This document shows, in pieces, positions 1-8,267 of a DNA stretch of 64,000 nucleotides. Position numbers and translations under genes: made by a program. Location: assembly GCF_002086455.1 (NCBI RefSeq), contig NZ_MVHC01000013.1, forward strand, positions 37,303-101,302, given 5' to 3'. Each line of letters starts with the position of its first letter. The first letter of the stretch is position 1. The notes under the pieces are model-generated. The model had not been told where the DNA came from. It ran no database searches and saw only the letters and a program-made list of their open reading frames with translations. The DNA is from Mycolicibacter algericus DSM 45454. GTDB lineage: Bacteria > Actinomycetota > Actinomycetes > Mycobacteriales > Mycobacteriaceae.

Positions 1-2
1 CC

Positions 3-233
3 GTCGCGGACGGCGCCGAAGTCGTCGAGGACACCGAAGATCTTGTGGCGGCACCGGAGCCCGACGAAGCTGCAGAGACCGAAACCGACCCGGTCGCCAC
101 AGCCGACGACGATTCCGACGATGATTCCGACGGCGGCGCCGACGGGGAAACCGACGTCGACAGCGACGAGGACACGGCTGAGGCCGACGCGGCCGACGTG
201 GCTGACGGGGACGACGAGCCCGACCAGCGCTGA
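3..233 (+). CDS. lgt: C-terminal acidic tail of a probable prolipoprotein diacylglyceryl transferase (partial)
   Basis: This is the 3' end of a gene that begins before the window. About 76 residues are visible, almost all Asp, Glu, Ala, Val and Thr, with no hydrophobic segment. Mycobacterial Lgt, the membrane enzyme that transfers diacylglycerol to the lipobox cysteine, carries a long acidic, alanine-rich extension of this kind after its last helix. The next genes are a TM2 protein, pyk and tesB, which is the order I recall downstream of lgt in M. tuberculosis. No catalytic part is visible, so the name rests on composition and gene order only. Confidence 0.6.
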   Translation, partial: VADGAEVVEDTEDLVAAPEPDEAAETETDPVATADDDSDDDSDGGADGETDVDSDEDTAEADAADVADGDDEPDQR

Positions 234-279
234 TTTCGCTCCGACCGGCATCGCCGGTTTTTCTGGCATGCTGCAAGAC

Positions 280-675
280 ATGACCGATCCGTCGTGGCCG
301 CCGGCAGGTCCGCCGGACGGTTGGCAGCACCACCCGCACCAGCCCGGCTATCCGCCCCCGTATCCGGGCTACCCCGACGCGTTGGCGCCGCACGGCCGCC
401 ATCCGGTCACCGGGCAGCCGTACTCGGACAAGTCGAAAGTGATCGCAGCGCTGCTGCAGCTTCTGGGCTTGTTCGGCTTCCTCGGATTCGGGCGTATCTA
501 TCTGGGCCAAACCGCGCTGGGTATCGCGCAGTTGCTGGGCTGTCTGCTCTTCACCGCGGCGACGTGGGGCATCGGTGCCGCGGTCCCGATCATCTGGGGC
601 ATCGTCGATGCGATTCTGATGCTCGCCGGGCGGGTGAGCGACAAGCAGGGTCGACCGCTGCGCGACGGGACCTGA
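280..675 (+). CDS. TM2 domain membrane protein
   Basis: This 131-residue protein has a proline/histidine/tyrosine-rich cytoplasmic N-terminus (about residues 1-45), then a TM2 domain: two membrane helices joined by a short turn. The domain carries the motif GFGRIYLGQTALGIAQLL, and the second helix ends WGIVDAILML. It corresponds to Rv1615 by position and type. The function of TM2 proteins in bacteria is unknown. I chose ATG 280 over the in-frame ATG 268 because a CATGCT box ends seven bases upstream, the spacing of leaderless mycobacterial mRNAs. Confidence 0.8.
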   Translation: MTDPSWPPAGPPDGWQHHPHQPGYPPPYPGYPDALAPHGRHPVTGQPYSDKSKVIAALLQLLGLFGFLGFGRIYLGQTALGIAQLLGCLLFTAATWGIGAAVPIIWGIVDAILMLAGRVSDKQGRPLRDGT

Positions 676-753
676 CGCGCCAGACGGCCGCTCGCCACGC
701 GGCTTTCGGCCGGCGCCAACCGTTCCTGAGGGGAGCGGCTCAGTCGGCCCGAC

Positions 754-759
754 TATGCT
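754..759 (+). promoter_or_regulatory. -10 box of pykA, leaderless
   Basis: TATGCT lies six bases before the GTG start with no purine-rich Shine-Dalgarno sequence in between. This fits the SigA TANNNT rule, with transcription starting at or next to the start codon. Confidence 0.55.
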
Positions 760-765
760 TGGGTC

Positions 766-2184
766 GTGAATCGACGCGGCAAGATCGTCTGTACTCTCGG
801 TCCGGCGACCCACTCCGCGGAGATGGTCCGAGCATTGGTCGACGCGGGCATGGATGTGGCCCGGCTGAACTTCAGCCACGGCGACCACAAAGACCATCAA
901 GCCTCTTACCAATGGGTGCGCAGCGCTTCGGATGCGACCGGGCGGGCGGTCGGTGTGCTGGCCGACCTGCAGGGACCCAAGATCCGGCTGGGACGCTTCG
1001 CCGACGGCTCCGCCTACTGGGCCAACGGCGAGACCGTCCGCATCACGGTCTCCGACTGTCCGGGCGGCCATGATCGGGTATCCACCACCTACAAACACCT
1101 CGCGGCCGACGCCGCACCCGGCGACCGTGTCCTGGTCGACGACGGCAAGGTCGGCCTGGTGGTGGAACACATCGACGGCGAAGACGTGGTGTGCACCGTC
1201 ACCGAGGGCGGCACGGTCAGCAACCACAAGGGCATATCGCTGCCGGGCATGAACGTCTCCGCTCCCGCGCTGTCCGAGAAGGACATCGAAGACCTGGAAT
1301 TCGCGCTGAACCTCGGCGTCGACATGGTGGCACTGTCCTTCGTGCGCTCGCCGTCGGATGTGGAGCTGGTGCACGAGGTGATGGACCGGGTCGGTCGCCG
1401 GGTCCCGGTGATCGCCAAACTGGAGAAGCCGGAGGCCATCGAGAACCTCGAGGCCGTGGTGCTGGCGTTCGACGCGGTGATGGTGGCCCGCGGCGACCTG
1501 GGGGTGGAGCTCGCACTCGAAGAAGTGCCGTTGGTGCAGAAGCGCGCCATTCAGGTGGCGCGCGAGAACGCCCGCCCGGTCATCGTCGCGACCCAGATGC
1601 TGGAGTCGATGATCTCGAATTTCCGGCCCACCCGCGCCGAGGCGTCCGACGTGGCCAATGCGGTGCTCGACGGCACCGACGCGGTGATGCTGTCCGGTGA
1701 GACGGCCGTCGGCAAGTACGCTCTGGAGGCGGTACGGACGATGAGCCGGATCGTGTGCGCGGTGGAGGAGAATTCCACTGCGGCACCGCCGTTGTCGCAT
1801 ATTCCGCGGACCAAGCGCGGGGTGATCTCGTATGCGGCCCGCGAGATCGGCGAGCGCCTCGACGCCAAGGCACTGGTGGCGTTCACCCAGTCCGGTGACA
1901 CCGTTCGCCGGCTGGCCCGGCTGCACACCCCGCTACCGCTGCTGGCGTTCACCGCGCTTCCCGAGGTCCGTAGCCAGCTCGCAATGACCTGGGGCACTGA
2001 GACTTTCATTGTTCCGCAGATGCAGTCGACCGATGGGATGATCCGTCAGGTCGACAAGGCACTGCTGGACCTGGGCCGTTACAAGCGCGGCGACCTGGTG
2101 GTGATCGTCGCGGGCGCGCCGCCGGGCACCGTCGGTTCGACCAACCTGATCCACGTGCACCGGATCGGCGAGGACGACGTCTAG
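766..2184 (+). CDS. pykA: pyruvate kinase
   Basis: Pyruvate kinase transfers phosphate from phosphoenolpyruvate to ADP, giving ATP and pyruvate, the last step of glycolysis. The 472-residue length is normal for the family. Visible landmarks are the N-terminal KIVCTLGP, the catalytic lysine region IAKLEKPEA (about 216-224), the metal/substrate loop ARGDLGVEL (241-249) and MLSGETA (308-314), followed by a C-terminal allosteric-type domain. The start is GTG 766; TATGCT at 754-759 ends six bases before it, suggesting a leaderless transcript. The stop codon overlaps the start of tesB by one base (TAGTG), so the two are probably co-translated. Confidence 0.97.
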   Translation: MNRRGKIVCTLGPATHSAEMVRALVDAGMDVARLNFSHGDHKDHQASYQWVRSASDATGRAVGVLADLQGPKIRLGRFADGSAYWANGETVRITVSDCPGGHDRVSTTYKHLAADAAPGDRVLVDDGKVGLVVEHIDGEDVVCTVTEGGTVSNHKGISLPGMNVSAPALSEKDIEDLEFALNLGVDMVALSFVRSPSDVELVHEVMDRVGRRVPVIAKLEKPEAIENLEAVVLAFDAVMVARGDLGVELALEEVPLVQKRAIQVARENARPVIVATQMLESMISNFRPTRAEASDVANAVLDGTDAVMLSGETAVGKYALEAVRTMSRIVCAVEENSTAAPPLSHIPRTKRGVISYAAREIGERLDAKALVAFTQSGDTVRRLARLHTPLPLLAFTALPEVRSQLAMTWGTETFIVPQMQSTDGMIRQVDKALLDLGRYKRGDLVVIVAGAPPGTVGSTNLIHVHRIGEDDV

Positions 2185-3062
2185 TGCCGGCCGAGCCGAA
2201 CACGGACTTCCAGGAGCTGTTGGCCGTTTTGGACCTCGAGGCCACCGAACCCGACGTGTTCACCGGATCGCACCCGAGCAAGACGCCGCTGCGCACTTTC
2301 GGCGGACAGTTGATGGCGCAATCGTTCGTGGCCGCGAGCCGTACCGTCTCGGAGCACCTGCCGCCGGGCGCGTTGTCGGTCCACTTCATCAACGGCGGGG
2401 ATCCGGGCCGCGACATCGAATTCCGGGTCCACCGGCTGCGCGACGAGCGGCGGTTCGCCAACCGCCGGGTCGACGCGTTGCAGGGTGACACCCTGATCGC
2501 CACCGCGATGGTCTCGTATCTCTCCGGTGGTCGCGGGCTCGAGCACGGCGCGGAAGCGCCCGCGGTCGCCGATCCGGAGACGCTGCCCCGGGTCCGGAAG
2601 CTTCTGGAGGGCTACGAGGAGGTCGTGCCCGGCTTCGTCAATGCGCCGCACCCGATCGACTGGCGCTACGCCAACGATCCCGCCTGGGTGATGCGGGACA
2701 AGGGAGGGCAGCTCGCCCATAACCGGGTCTGGATGAAGGCCGACGGGGTGTTGCCCGAGGATCCGGTGCTGCACACCGCGCTAATGGTGTACTCGTCGGA
2801 CACCACGGTGCTCGATTCGATCATCACCACCCATGGGCTGTCGTGGGGTTTCGACCGGATCTTTGCCGCGAGCGCCAACCACACCCTGTGGTTCCACCGG
2901 CCGGTGCGTTTCGACGACTGGGTGCTGTACGCGACGTCATCACCGGTGGCTGCGGACTCCCGCGGGCTGGGCGCCGGGCACTTCTTCGACCGATCCGGGC
3001 AGGTGATCGCCACCGTCACCCAGGAGGGTGTCCTGATGTACTTCCCCAACGCCAAGCGCTGA
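2184..3062 (+). CDS. tesB: acyl-CoA thioesterase II
   Basis: TesB hydrolyses acyl-CoA to free fatty acid and CoA. The 292-residue protein has the double hot-dog layout: the N-terminal half contains RTFGGQLMAQS (about 38-48) and the C-terminal half contains the HTLWFHRP segment and a closing TQEG. The Thr and Gln in these two segments are in the right places for the Asp/Thr/Gln active site known from E. coli TesB. The GTG start overlaps the pykA stop by one base, as in M. tuberculosis Rv1617-Rv1618. Confidence 0.95.
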   Translation: MPAEPNTDFQELLAVLDLEATEPDVFTGSHPSKTPLRTFGGQLMAQSFVAASRTVSEHLPPGALSVHFINGGDPGRDIEFRVHRLRDERRFANRRVDALQGDTLIATAMVSYLSGGRGLEHGAEAPAVADPETLPRVRKLLEGYEEVVPGFVNAPHPIDWRYANDPAWVMRDKGGQLAHNRVWMKADGVLPEDPVLHTALMVYSSDTTVLDSIITTHGLSWGFDRIFAASANHTLWFHRPVRFDDWVLYATSSPVAADSRGLGAGHFFDRSGQVIATVTQEGVLMYFPNAKR

Positions 3063-3101
3063 GCGACTGCCGGCGCGGCTTGGCCGCCCTTGCGGTCTTC
3101 G

Positions 3102-3635
3102 TTAGGCCGGCATCAGTGCCGAGTCCGACGACTCCTGCACCATAGGGGCTTCGGCGGTGCCGAACTTGTTCTCGAAATGCTCACGGAACCGGTCGGTGCA
3201 CTGCTGCTGGGCGGCCGCGTCCGATCCCGCTTTCGTCATGCAGTCCACGTAGTCGCCGCCGCCGGCCGTCCGCCAGATGCCGACGTAGACGAAGATGCAG
3301 CCGATTCCGGCGACGACCGCCAGGGCGCCGAGCACGATGCCGGAGATCGCGACCCCGCCGTTGTCGGCTTCACCGCGTTTGGCGCGGCCGCGGCCGATGA
3401 ACCCGAGGACCACCGCCACGATCCCCAGCACCACACCGCCGACCACCGACAATGCGGTCACGATTCCGGCGATGGCGACCACCAGGGCGGCGATGCCCGC
3501 ACCGTTGCGGGGGGCGCTGACCTGGCCGGGCGGTGGGTAGCCCGGATAGGTCCCGGGCGCCGGATATGGGTACGGGTACGCCGGCGGGGGGTAACCACCG
3601 CCGGCCGGAGGCCAGGACGGTTGAGACTCGGGCAT
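3102..3635 (-). CDS. DUF4190-type membrane protein
   Basis: The 177-residue protein starts with a proline/tyrosine/glycine-rich cytoplasmic segment (about 1-40) with YP and PPP repeats. Two long hydrophobic helices separated by a short charged loop follow (GRGRAKRGE), the DUF4190 arrangement, and then a C-terminal extracytoplasmic part with two cysteines (CMTKAG and QQQCTDRF). A GGAG sequence stands about ten bases before the ATG. The role is unknown. It is convergent with tesB and not part of that operon. Confidence 0.75.
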   Translation of the reverse strand: MPESQPSWPPAGGGYPPPAYPYPYPAPGTYPGYPPPGQVSAPRNGAGIAALVVAIAGIVTALSVVGGVVLGIVAVVLGFIGRGRAKRGEADNGGVAISGIVLGALAVVAGIGCIFVYVGIWRTAGGGDYVDCMTKAGSDAAAQQQCTDRFREHFENKFGTAEAPMVQESSDSALMPA

Positions 3636-3735
3636 TGCGCGCGCTCCACATCAGGGCATTCGACAGGTGTCAGCAGGGTCAGATCTCAGAGTACCCGCGT
3701 CGGCCCGTTCGGGCGCTGGAGCAGGCGGGCGCCCG

Positions 3736-4329
3736 CTAGGGGCCCGACAATGCCGTGGCGACGTTGCGGGCGGCCCGTCGGATGCTGATGGCGGTGATGA
3801 TCTCGGCGATGCCGATGACGATCAGCCAGCTGCCGACGACCAGCGCCAGGATCCACAGCGAGGTGAACGGCGCGGCCAGGGTCACCAAGCCGGCCAGCAG
3901 GCTGAGCACGCCCATGAAGATCTGCCAGCCGCGGCCGGGCAGTTCCGGGTCGCTGATACCGGCAACGGCGGTGGCCACACCGCGGAAGATGAAGCCGACC
4001 GCGATCCAGATGGCCAGCAGCAGCACCGCCAGCGCTTCCTCGTCGGAATTGAAATGCCGGAAGCACAGCACGGCCAGGATCAGCGACGCCGCCCCGCTGA
4101 TGAAGAGCAGCACCCGGCCGCCCACCGACATCACCGGCAAGCTGAACGCGAAAATCGTCTGTGCCACACCGGTTATCAGCAGGTAGACGCCGAACAGAAT
4201 CGCGGCAACCAGGATCGAGTTACCGGGCCGAGCCAGTATCAGCACGCCCAGCACCAGGGCGAGGACACCGGAGACCAGCGTCGATTTCCACAGATGCGGT
4301 AGCAGCTTCGGGACGGCCGTCGTTTCCAT
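3736..4329 (-). CDS. HdeD family (DUF308) membrane protein
   Basis: The 197-residue protein has about six hydrophobic helices arranged in pairs, with repeated short motifs such as VLALVLGVLILARPG and VLSLLAGLVTLAAPF. This internal repetition is typical of the HdeD/DUF308 family, whose E. coli member is linked to acid resistance. In mycobacteria the function is not established. An in-frame ATG six codons upstream (4347) is an alternative start; I prefer METTAV because the upstream codons look non-conserved. Confidence 0.75.
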   Translation of the reverse strand: METTAVPKLLPHLWKSTLVSGVLALVLGVLILARPGNSILVAAILFGVYLLITGVAQTIFAFSLPVMSVGGRVLLFISGAASLILAVLCFRHFNSDEEALAVLLLAIWIAVGFIFRGVATAVAGISDPELPGRGWQIFMGVLSLLAGLVTLAAPFTSLWILALVVGSWLIVIGIAEIITAISIRRAARNVATALSGP

Positions 4330-4374
4330 GCCCGGAGTTTGGCACATGGGCCGCTGGAGGGGGCGGTTTCAGCG

Positions 4375-5616
4375 TTACCGGCGTGCCGTGTCCCGGGCGT
4401 AGATTTCGGCGAGGAACTGCTCGACGGCCACCGCGGTGTGCGCCGCCCGTGGCGAGCCGAAGATGTCGAATGCGTGCTGGGCCACCGGCAACTCCGCATA
4501 GACAACGGGGTTCGCGCTGACATGGCGCAACCGGGCGGTGAACGCGCGGGCCTGCTCGACCGGGACCAACGAATCGTTGCTGCCGTGCAGCACGAAAAAC
4601 GGCGGGGCGTCAGCCGAGATGTACGTCATCGATGACGCGGTGCGATAGGTGTCGGGGAACCGGCGCCGGCTCTGTTTGAACACATACGCGCTGAGCGCCG
4701 GTGCCAGCAGCGGATGCAGATCGGTCTCGCCGGTGAAGTCGTAGACGCCGTAGAACGGAACGGCCGCGCGCACGCTGGTGTCGGCATCGGCGAAGCCCGG
4801 CTGGAACTGTGGATCGCCCGCGGTCAGTGCGGTCAGCGAGCACAGGTGGCCGCCCGCCGAGCCGCCGGTGACCGCGACCCAGTCCGGGTCGCCGCCGTAG
4901 TCGGCGATGTGGGCTTTGGTCCAGGCCAGCGCCCGCTTGACGTCGATGATGTGGTCCGGCCACGTGGAGCGGGGGCTGAGCCGGTAGTTGATCGACACGC
5001 ACACCCAGCCCCGTTCGACTAGATGGCTCATCAGCGGATGCGCCTGACCGCGTTTGCTTCCCACCATCCAGGCGCCGCCGGGGACCTGCAGCAGGACGGG
5101 AGCGCGGCCGTCGCGGGGCAGGTCTCGGTGCCGCCATACGTCGAGGGTGTTGCGGCCGCCGTATTCGCCGTAAGGAATGTCGGCATCGGTGGCGTAGTCG
5201 CGGTAGACCCGCATCATGCGCACCAGACCGGGTGCCTTGGCGATCTCGCCGTCCGGGCCCGGTCGCTTCCAGAGCTCGCGGCCGTCGGTGCGCCGATCCG
5301 CACCGAGTTCGGCGTCCAACGCAGCGGTCAGCGGTCGATTCGCGGTGCGACCGAGATGGTTGAGCCCGAGCAGGCCCAGCCAGGACAGCACCGAAACCAG
5401 CCAACTGAACCGTCGTACCCGCGGCGGCAGCCCGCGCGATACCGCTGCCAACGCCGCGGACTGCCCGGCCACGAGTTGCAGCGGAAGCTCCGAGGCGAAC
5501 ACGCCGAACGCGAACGCATACAGCGACGGATAGCCGTGCTTGCTGAGCGGGCGGTAGCCATTGAGCGTGGTGGCGAGTCCGGCGAGCGAGCCGAATACAG
5601 CCAACAGCCTCGTCAT
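4375..5616 (-). CDS. alpha/beta hydrolase esterase (LipO-like, hormone-sensitive lipase type)
   Basis: This 413-residue protein has an N-terminal region with about three hydrophobic helices (to roughly residue 100), then an alpha/beta hydrolase domain. The nucleophile elbow is VTGGSAGGH, the acid is likely in HGSNDSLVP and the base histidine in AQHAFDIF. The oxyanion segment reads VPGGAWMVGS, a variant of the usual HGGG. It resembles the membrane-anchored esterases LipO/Rv1426c of mycobacteria, which are thought to act on lipid esters. ATG 5616 was chosen over two upstream in-frame starts because an AAGGAG Shine-Dalgarno sequence lies four bases before it. Confidence 0.85.
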   Translation of the reverse strand: MTRLLAVFGSLAGLATTLNGYRPLSKHGYPSLYAFAFGVFASELPLQLVAGQSAALAAVSRGLPPRVRRFSWLVSVLSWLGLLGLNHLGRTANRPLTAALDAELGADRRTDGRELWKRPGPDGEIAKAPGLVRMMRVYRDYATDADIPYGEYGGRNTLDVWRHRDLPRDGRAPVLLQVPGGAWMVGSKRGQAHPLMSHLVERGWVCVSINYRLSPRSTWPDHIIDVKRALAWTKAHIADYGGDPDWVAVTGGSAGGHLCSLTALTAGDPQFQPGFADADTSVRAAVPFYGVYDFTGETDLHPLLAPALSAYVFKQSRRRFPDTYRTASSMTYISADAPPFFVLHGSNDSLVPVEQARAFTARLRHVSANPVVYAELPVAQHAFDIFGSPRAAHTAVAVEQFLAEIYARDTARR

Positions 5617-5679
5617 TGCGCTCCTTCGCATTGGGGGATGACCCTCCGGCACCCTACCGAAACCGGTCGAATCGCCCCG

Positions 5680-6987
5680 TCAGCGCGCAGGCACCGACAG
5701 TGATCGTGACGCCGGACCGCGGGAGGCCGGCGGGCGCGCGCCGACCAGGAACCAGGTATGCATGACGCCCTTGCCCTTGACGTCGACGTCGCCGCGCTCC
5801 TCGAACACGAATTCGCTGGTCAACCGCTCGTAGACGTCCTGTGGAACCTGGATACGGTTCGGTACGCCGGTCGACTCCATCCGGGAGGCGAGGTTGACCG
5901 CGTCCCCCCACACGTCATAGAAGAACCGGCGATTGCCGACCACGCCGGCGACCACCGGGCCGGCGGCCAGACCGATCCGCAGCGACACCGGCCGGCCCAG
6001 CGGATCGCGCAGTTCGGCAATGGTGCCGGCGATGTCGAGGGCCAGTTGCGCCAGCGCGTGCAGATGGTCCGGTCGCGGATCGGGGACTCCGCTGACCACC
6101 ATGTAGGAATCACCGCTGGTCTTGATCTTCTCCAGCCCGTGCCGATCGACGAGCCGATCCAGCCCGGTGTAGATCTCGTTGAGGAATTCGACCAGCTGCC
6201 CAGGGTCGGTCTGGCTGGCCCGCCGGGTGAAGTCGGCGATATCGGCGAACAGCACCGAGGCATCGGGATAGCTGTCGGCGATGACGTCGACCGCCGGGTT
6301 CTTCAGCCGGTTGGCTACGGCGGTGGGCAGAATATTCGCCAGCAGCGCTTCGGACCGATCGTATTCGGCCTCCATCGCCGCTTCGGCGTGGCCGATCTCG
6401 CGCAGCGCGTACCAGATGGTGGCGATCACTATGAAGCACGCCGAGACCACCACCAGGGCGAAGGACAGGTCGCGCAGCCAGGCCGGCTGATCCAGCTTGT
6501 AGGTGGGAACCAGGAACTGCAGGGCGATCGTCAGCGCCGCACCGATGCCCGCCACCACCGCGGCCAATTTGATCCGGTCCACGCCGAGAATGAGCACGCT
6601 GATCGACGCCGAGGCCAGGAAGTAGAACTGGACACCCGATCCGGTCCCGACCACCCAGCAGATTACGAAGGTCGTCAGGTAGGCGATGCCGACGAACGCC
6701 AGGGGCGCGATCAGCTCGCCGTAGTGGTAGAGCAGCGGGGTCAGCACAAAGGCGGCGGCGGCGATGAGATTGAGCGCACCGATCCACCAGTAAGCGGGGT
6801 CCGCCCAGATCTCCAGCAGTCCGAAGCCCGCGCTGATGATCGCGGCGAGGCCGGCGGAGACCTTGAGGATCCGCAGCCGCTGCGACAGCCGCGCTGCGTA
6901 GTGGCGGGTGCGCGCCGGCATGCAACGCCAGTGCCGGTCGGAAGGCTGGGATTCCGCCGATACCGCGAGAAACCGCTTGACGGTCAC
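5680..6987 (-). CDS. cya: membrane-anchored class III adenylyl cyclase (Rv1625c type)
   Basis: This enzyme makes cyclic AMP from ATP. The 435-residue protein has a cytoplasmic N-terminus, six membrane helices (about residues 45-205), a short linker and one cyclase catalytic domain. Catalytic residues are visible: metal-binding Asp in SVLFADIADFTRR, the substrate-specifying Lys in EKIKTSGDSYM, Asp in DVWGDAVNLASRME, and the trailing Arg region. As in Rv1625c, a single half-domain must form a homodimer. The start is set at GTG 6987 because TAGGCT (minus strand, 7000-6995) ends seven bases before it. The upstream in-frame TTG is less likely. Confidence 0.93.
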   Translation of the reverse strand: MTVKRFLAVSAESQPSDRHWRCMPARTRHYAARLSQRLRILKVSAGLAAIISAGFGLLEIWADPAYWWIGALNLIAAAAFVLTPLLYHYGELIAPLAFVGIAYLTTFVICWVVGTGSGVQFYFLASASISVLILGVDRIKLAAVVAGIGAALTIALQFLVPTYKLDQPAWLRDLSFALVVVSACFIVIATIWYALREIGHAEAAMEAEYDRSEALLANILPTAVANRLKNPAVDVIADSYPDASVLFADIADFTRRASQTDPGQLVEFLNEIYTGLDRLVDRHGLEKIKTSGDSYMVVSGVPDPRPDHLHALAQLALDIAGTIAELRDPLGRPVSLRIGLAAGPVVAGVVGNRRFFYDVWGDAVNLASRMESTGVPNRIQVPQDVYERLTSEFVFEERGDVDVKGKGVMHTWFLVGARPPASRGPASRSLSVPAR

Positions 6988-7052
6988 CTTCAACAGCCTA
7001 ATCCCGTGAGGTGCGGAGCTGGGCTTTCATTCGGCGGCTAGGGTCACCGAGC

Positions 7053-7379
7053 ATGGTGCTGCGTTCCATTGCGCTGTTCGTGCTGGCCGCCGTCGCGGAG
7101 ATCGGCGGTGCCTGGCTGGTCTGGCAGGGGGTGCGTGAGCACCGCGGGCTGCTGTGGGCCGGGGCCGGTGTGATCGCCTTGGGCCTGTACGGCTTTGTGG
7201 CGACGCTGCAGCCCGACGCCCATTTCGGCCGGATCCTGGCCGCCTACGGTGGGGTGTTCGTCGCGGGCTCACTGGCCTGGGGCATGGCCTTCGACGGTTT
7301 CCGGCCCGACCGCGCCGACGTTCTCGGCGCGCTGATCTGCCTGCTGGGCGTGGGTGTGATCATGTACACGCCCCGCTGA
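7053..7379 (+). CDS. YnfA family (UPF0060) small membrane protein
   Basis: The 108-residue protein has four hydrophobic helices and the YnfA signature [18 protein letters not shown] in its first third. The C-terminus [12 protein letters not shown] is also typical. The family is distantly related to small multidrug transporters, and an efflux role has been suggested for some members. The M. tuberculosis counterpart is Rv2639c, which lies elsewhere in that genome. I chose MVLRSIAL as the start; the upstream in-frame ATG at 7011 would add a non-hydrophobic stretch. Confidence 0.85.
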   Translation: MVLRSIALFVLAAVAEIGGAWLVWQGVREHRGLLWAGAGVIALGLYGFVATLQPDAHFGRILAAYGGVFVAGSLAWGMAFDGFRPDRADVLGALICLLGVGVIMYTPR

Positions 7380-7452
7380 GCCCGAAGCAGCAGGGGACTC
7401 GCCCGTGCGGGTCTCCGGCGCGATGTACGGTCGGTGACCGGGTGTTTCTCAG

Positions 7453-7526
7453 TGCCCTCGGTGAGATTCGAACTCACACTGTACGGGTTTTGAATCCGTT
7501 TCCTCTGCCAGTTGGGATACGAGGGC
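7453..7526 (-). tRNA. tRNA-Leu(CAA)
   Basis: On the minus strand the sequence folds into a cloverleaf: acceptor stem GCCCTCG/CGAGGGC, T arm GTGAG-TTCGAAT-CTCAC, discriminator A, and an anticodon loop TTCAAAA giving CAA, which reads the leucine codon UUG. The 3' CCA is not encoded. The gene is about 74 nt with only about five bases between the anticodon and T stems, so it lacks the long variable arm usual for leucine tRNAs. The innermost anticodon-stem pair is A-C. It lies between the cyclase and pdtaR, the same place as a leucine tRNA gene in other mycobacteria, as I recall. Confidence 0.85.
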
Positions 7527-7606
7527 CGAGCGCCTGCGCGCGGGTCTCCACGATAGACGATGCCCCGAAGGGTTGCCGCCGCCGGCAGGCGCGACAGAAT
7601 GGGGTG

Positions 7607-8230
7607 ATGACTGCGTCGACATCCGAGGGCGCTCCGCGTCCTGCCCGCCGGGTCCTGATCGCCGAGGACGAAGCGCTGATCCGGCTCGACCTCGCCGAAA
7701 TGCTGCGGGAAGAGGGCTACGAGGTCGTCGGCGAGGCCGGCGACGGCCAGGAGGCCGTCGAGCTGGCGGAGCTGCTGCGCCCCGATCTGGTGATCATCGA
7801 CGTCAAGATGCCGCGCCGCGACGGCATCGACGCGGCGTCCGAGATCGCCGGAAAACGCATCGCGCCGATCGTCATGCTCACCGCATTCAGCCAGCGCGAC
7901 CTGGTGGAACGGGCCCGCGACGCCGGGGCGATGGCCTATCTGGTCAAACCCTTCTCGGCCGGGGACCTGGTGCCCGCCATCGAGCTGGCGGTCAGCCGCT
8001 CGGAGGAGATCACCGCGCTGGAACGCGAAGTCAGCAGCCTGTCGGAGCAACTCGAGACCCGCAAGCTCATCGAGCGCGCCAAGGGACTGCTGCAGAGCAA
8101 GCAGGGCCTGAGCGAGCCGGACGCATTCCGGTGGATTCAGCGGGCGGCGATGGACAAGCGGACCACGATGCGCCAGGTGGCCGAGGTCGTGCTGGAAACC
8201 CTCGACACGGCGGCGAACCCCCCGACCTGA
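7607..8230 (+). CDS. pdtaR: response regulator with ANTAR RNA-binding domain
   Basis: PdtaR works with the sensor kinase PdtaS as a two-component system that acts on RNA, by antitermination, rather than on DNA. The 207-residue protein has a receiver domain (about 15-130) with the acidic pair in IAEDEALIR, the phospho-acceptor Asp in [14 protein letters not shown], a Thr in VMLTAFS and the Lys in YLVKPFS. A C-terminal ANTAR domain of three helices (about 145-200) carries [28 protein letters not shown]. This corresponds to Rv1626. The kinase is not in the window. Confidence 0.96.
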   Translation: MTASTSEGAPRPARRVLIAEDEALIRLDLAEMLREEGYEVVGEAGDGQEAVELAELLRPDLVIIDVKMPRRDGIDAASEIAGKRIAPIVMLTAFSQRDLVERARDAGAMAYLVKPFSAGDLVPAIELAVSRSEEITALEREVSSLSEQLETRKLIERAKGLLQSKQGLSEPDAFRWIQRAAMDKRTTMRQVAEVVLETLDTAANPPT

Positions 8231-8254
8231 CCACCGTTGCCCTGGTTCAACCAG

Positions 8255-8260
8255 TAGTCT
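8255..8260 (+). promoter_or_regulatory. -10 box of pafA, leaderless
   Basis: TAGTCT lies exactly seven bases before the GTG of pafA and there is no Shine-Dalgarno sequence, so pafA seems to have its own leaderless promoter in the 37-bp gap after pdtaR. Confidence 0.55.
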
Positions 8261-8267
8261 CGATGAC

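Noticed and set aside
3063..3101. Intrinsic terminator between tesB and the DUF4190 gene (GCGGC-TTG-GCCGC)
   Set aside because: The stem is only five base pairs and no T-run follows; such short GC stems are common by chance in this DNA.
7453..7526. tRNA-Leu as an integration site for a phage or island
   Set aside because: No integrase, direct repeat of the tRNA 3' end or foreign-looking genes next to it; the flanking genes are the usual mycobacterial ones.
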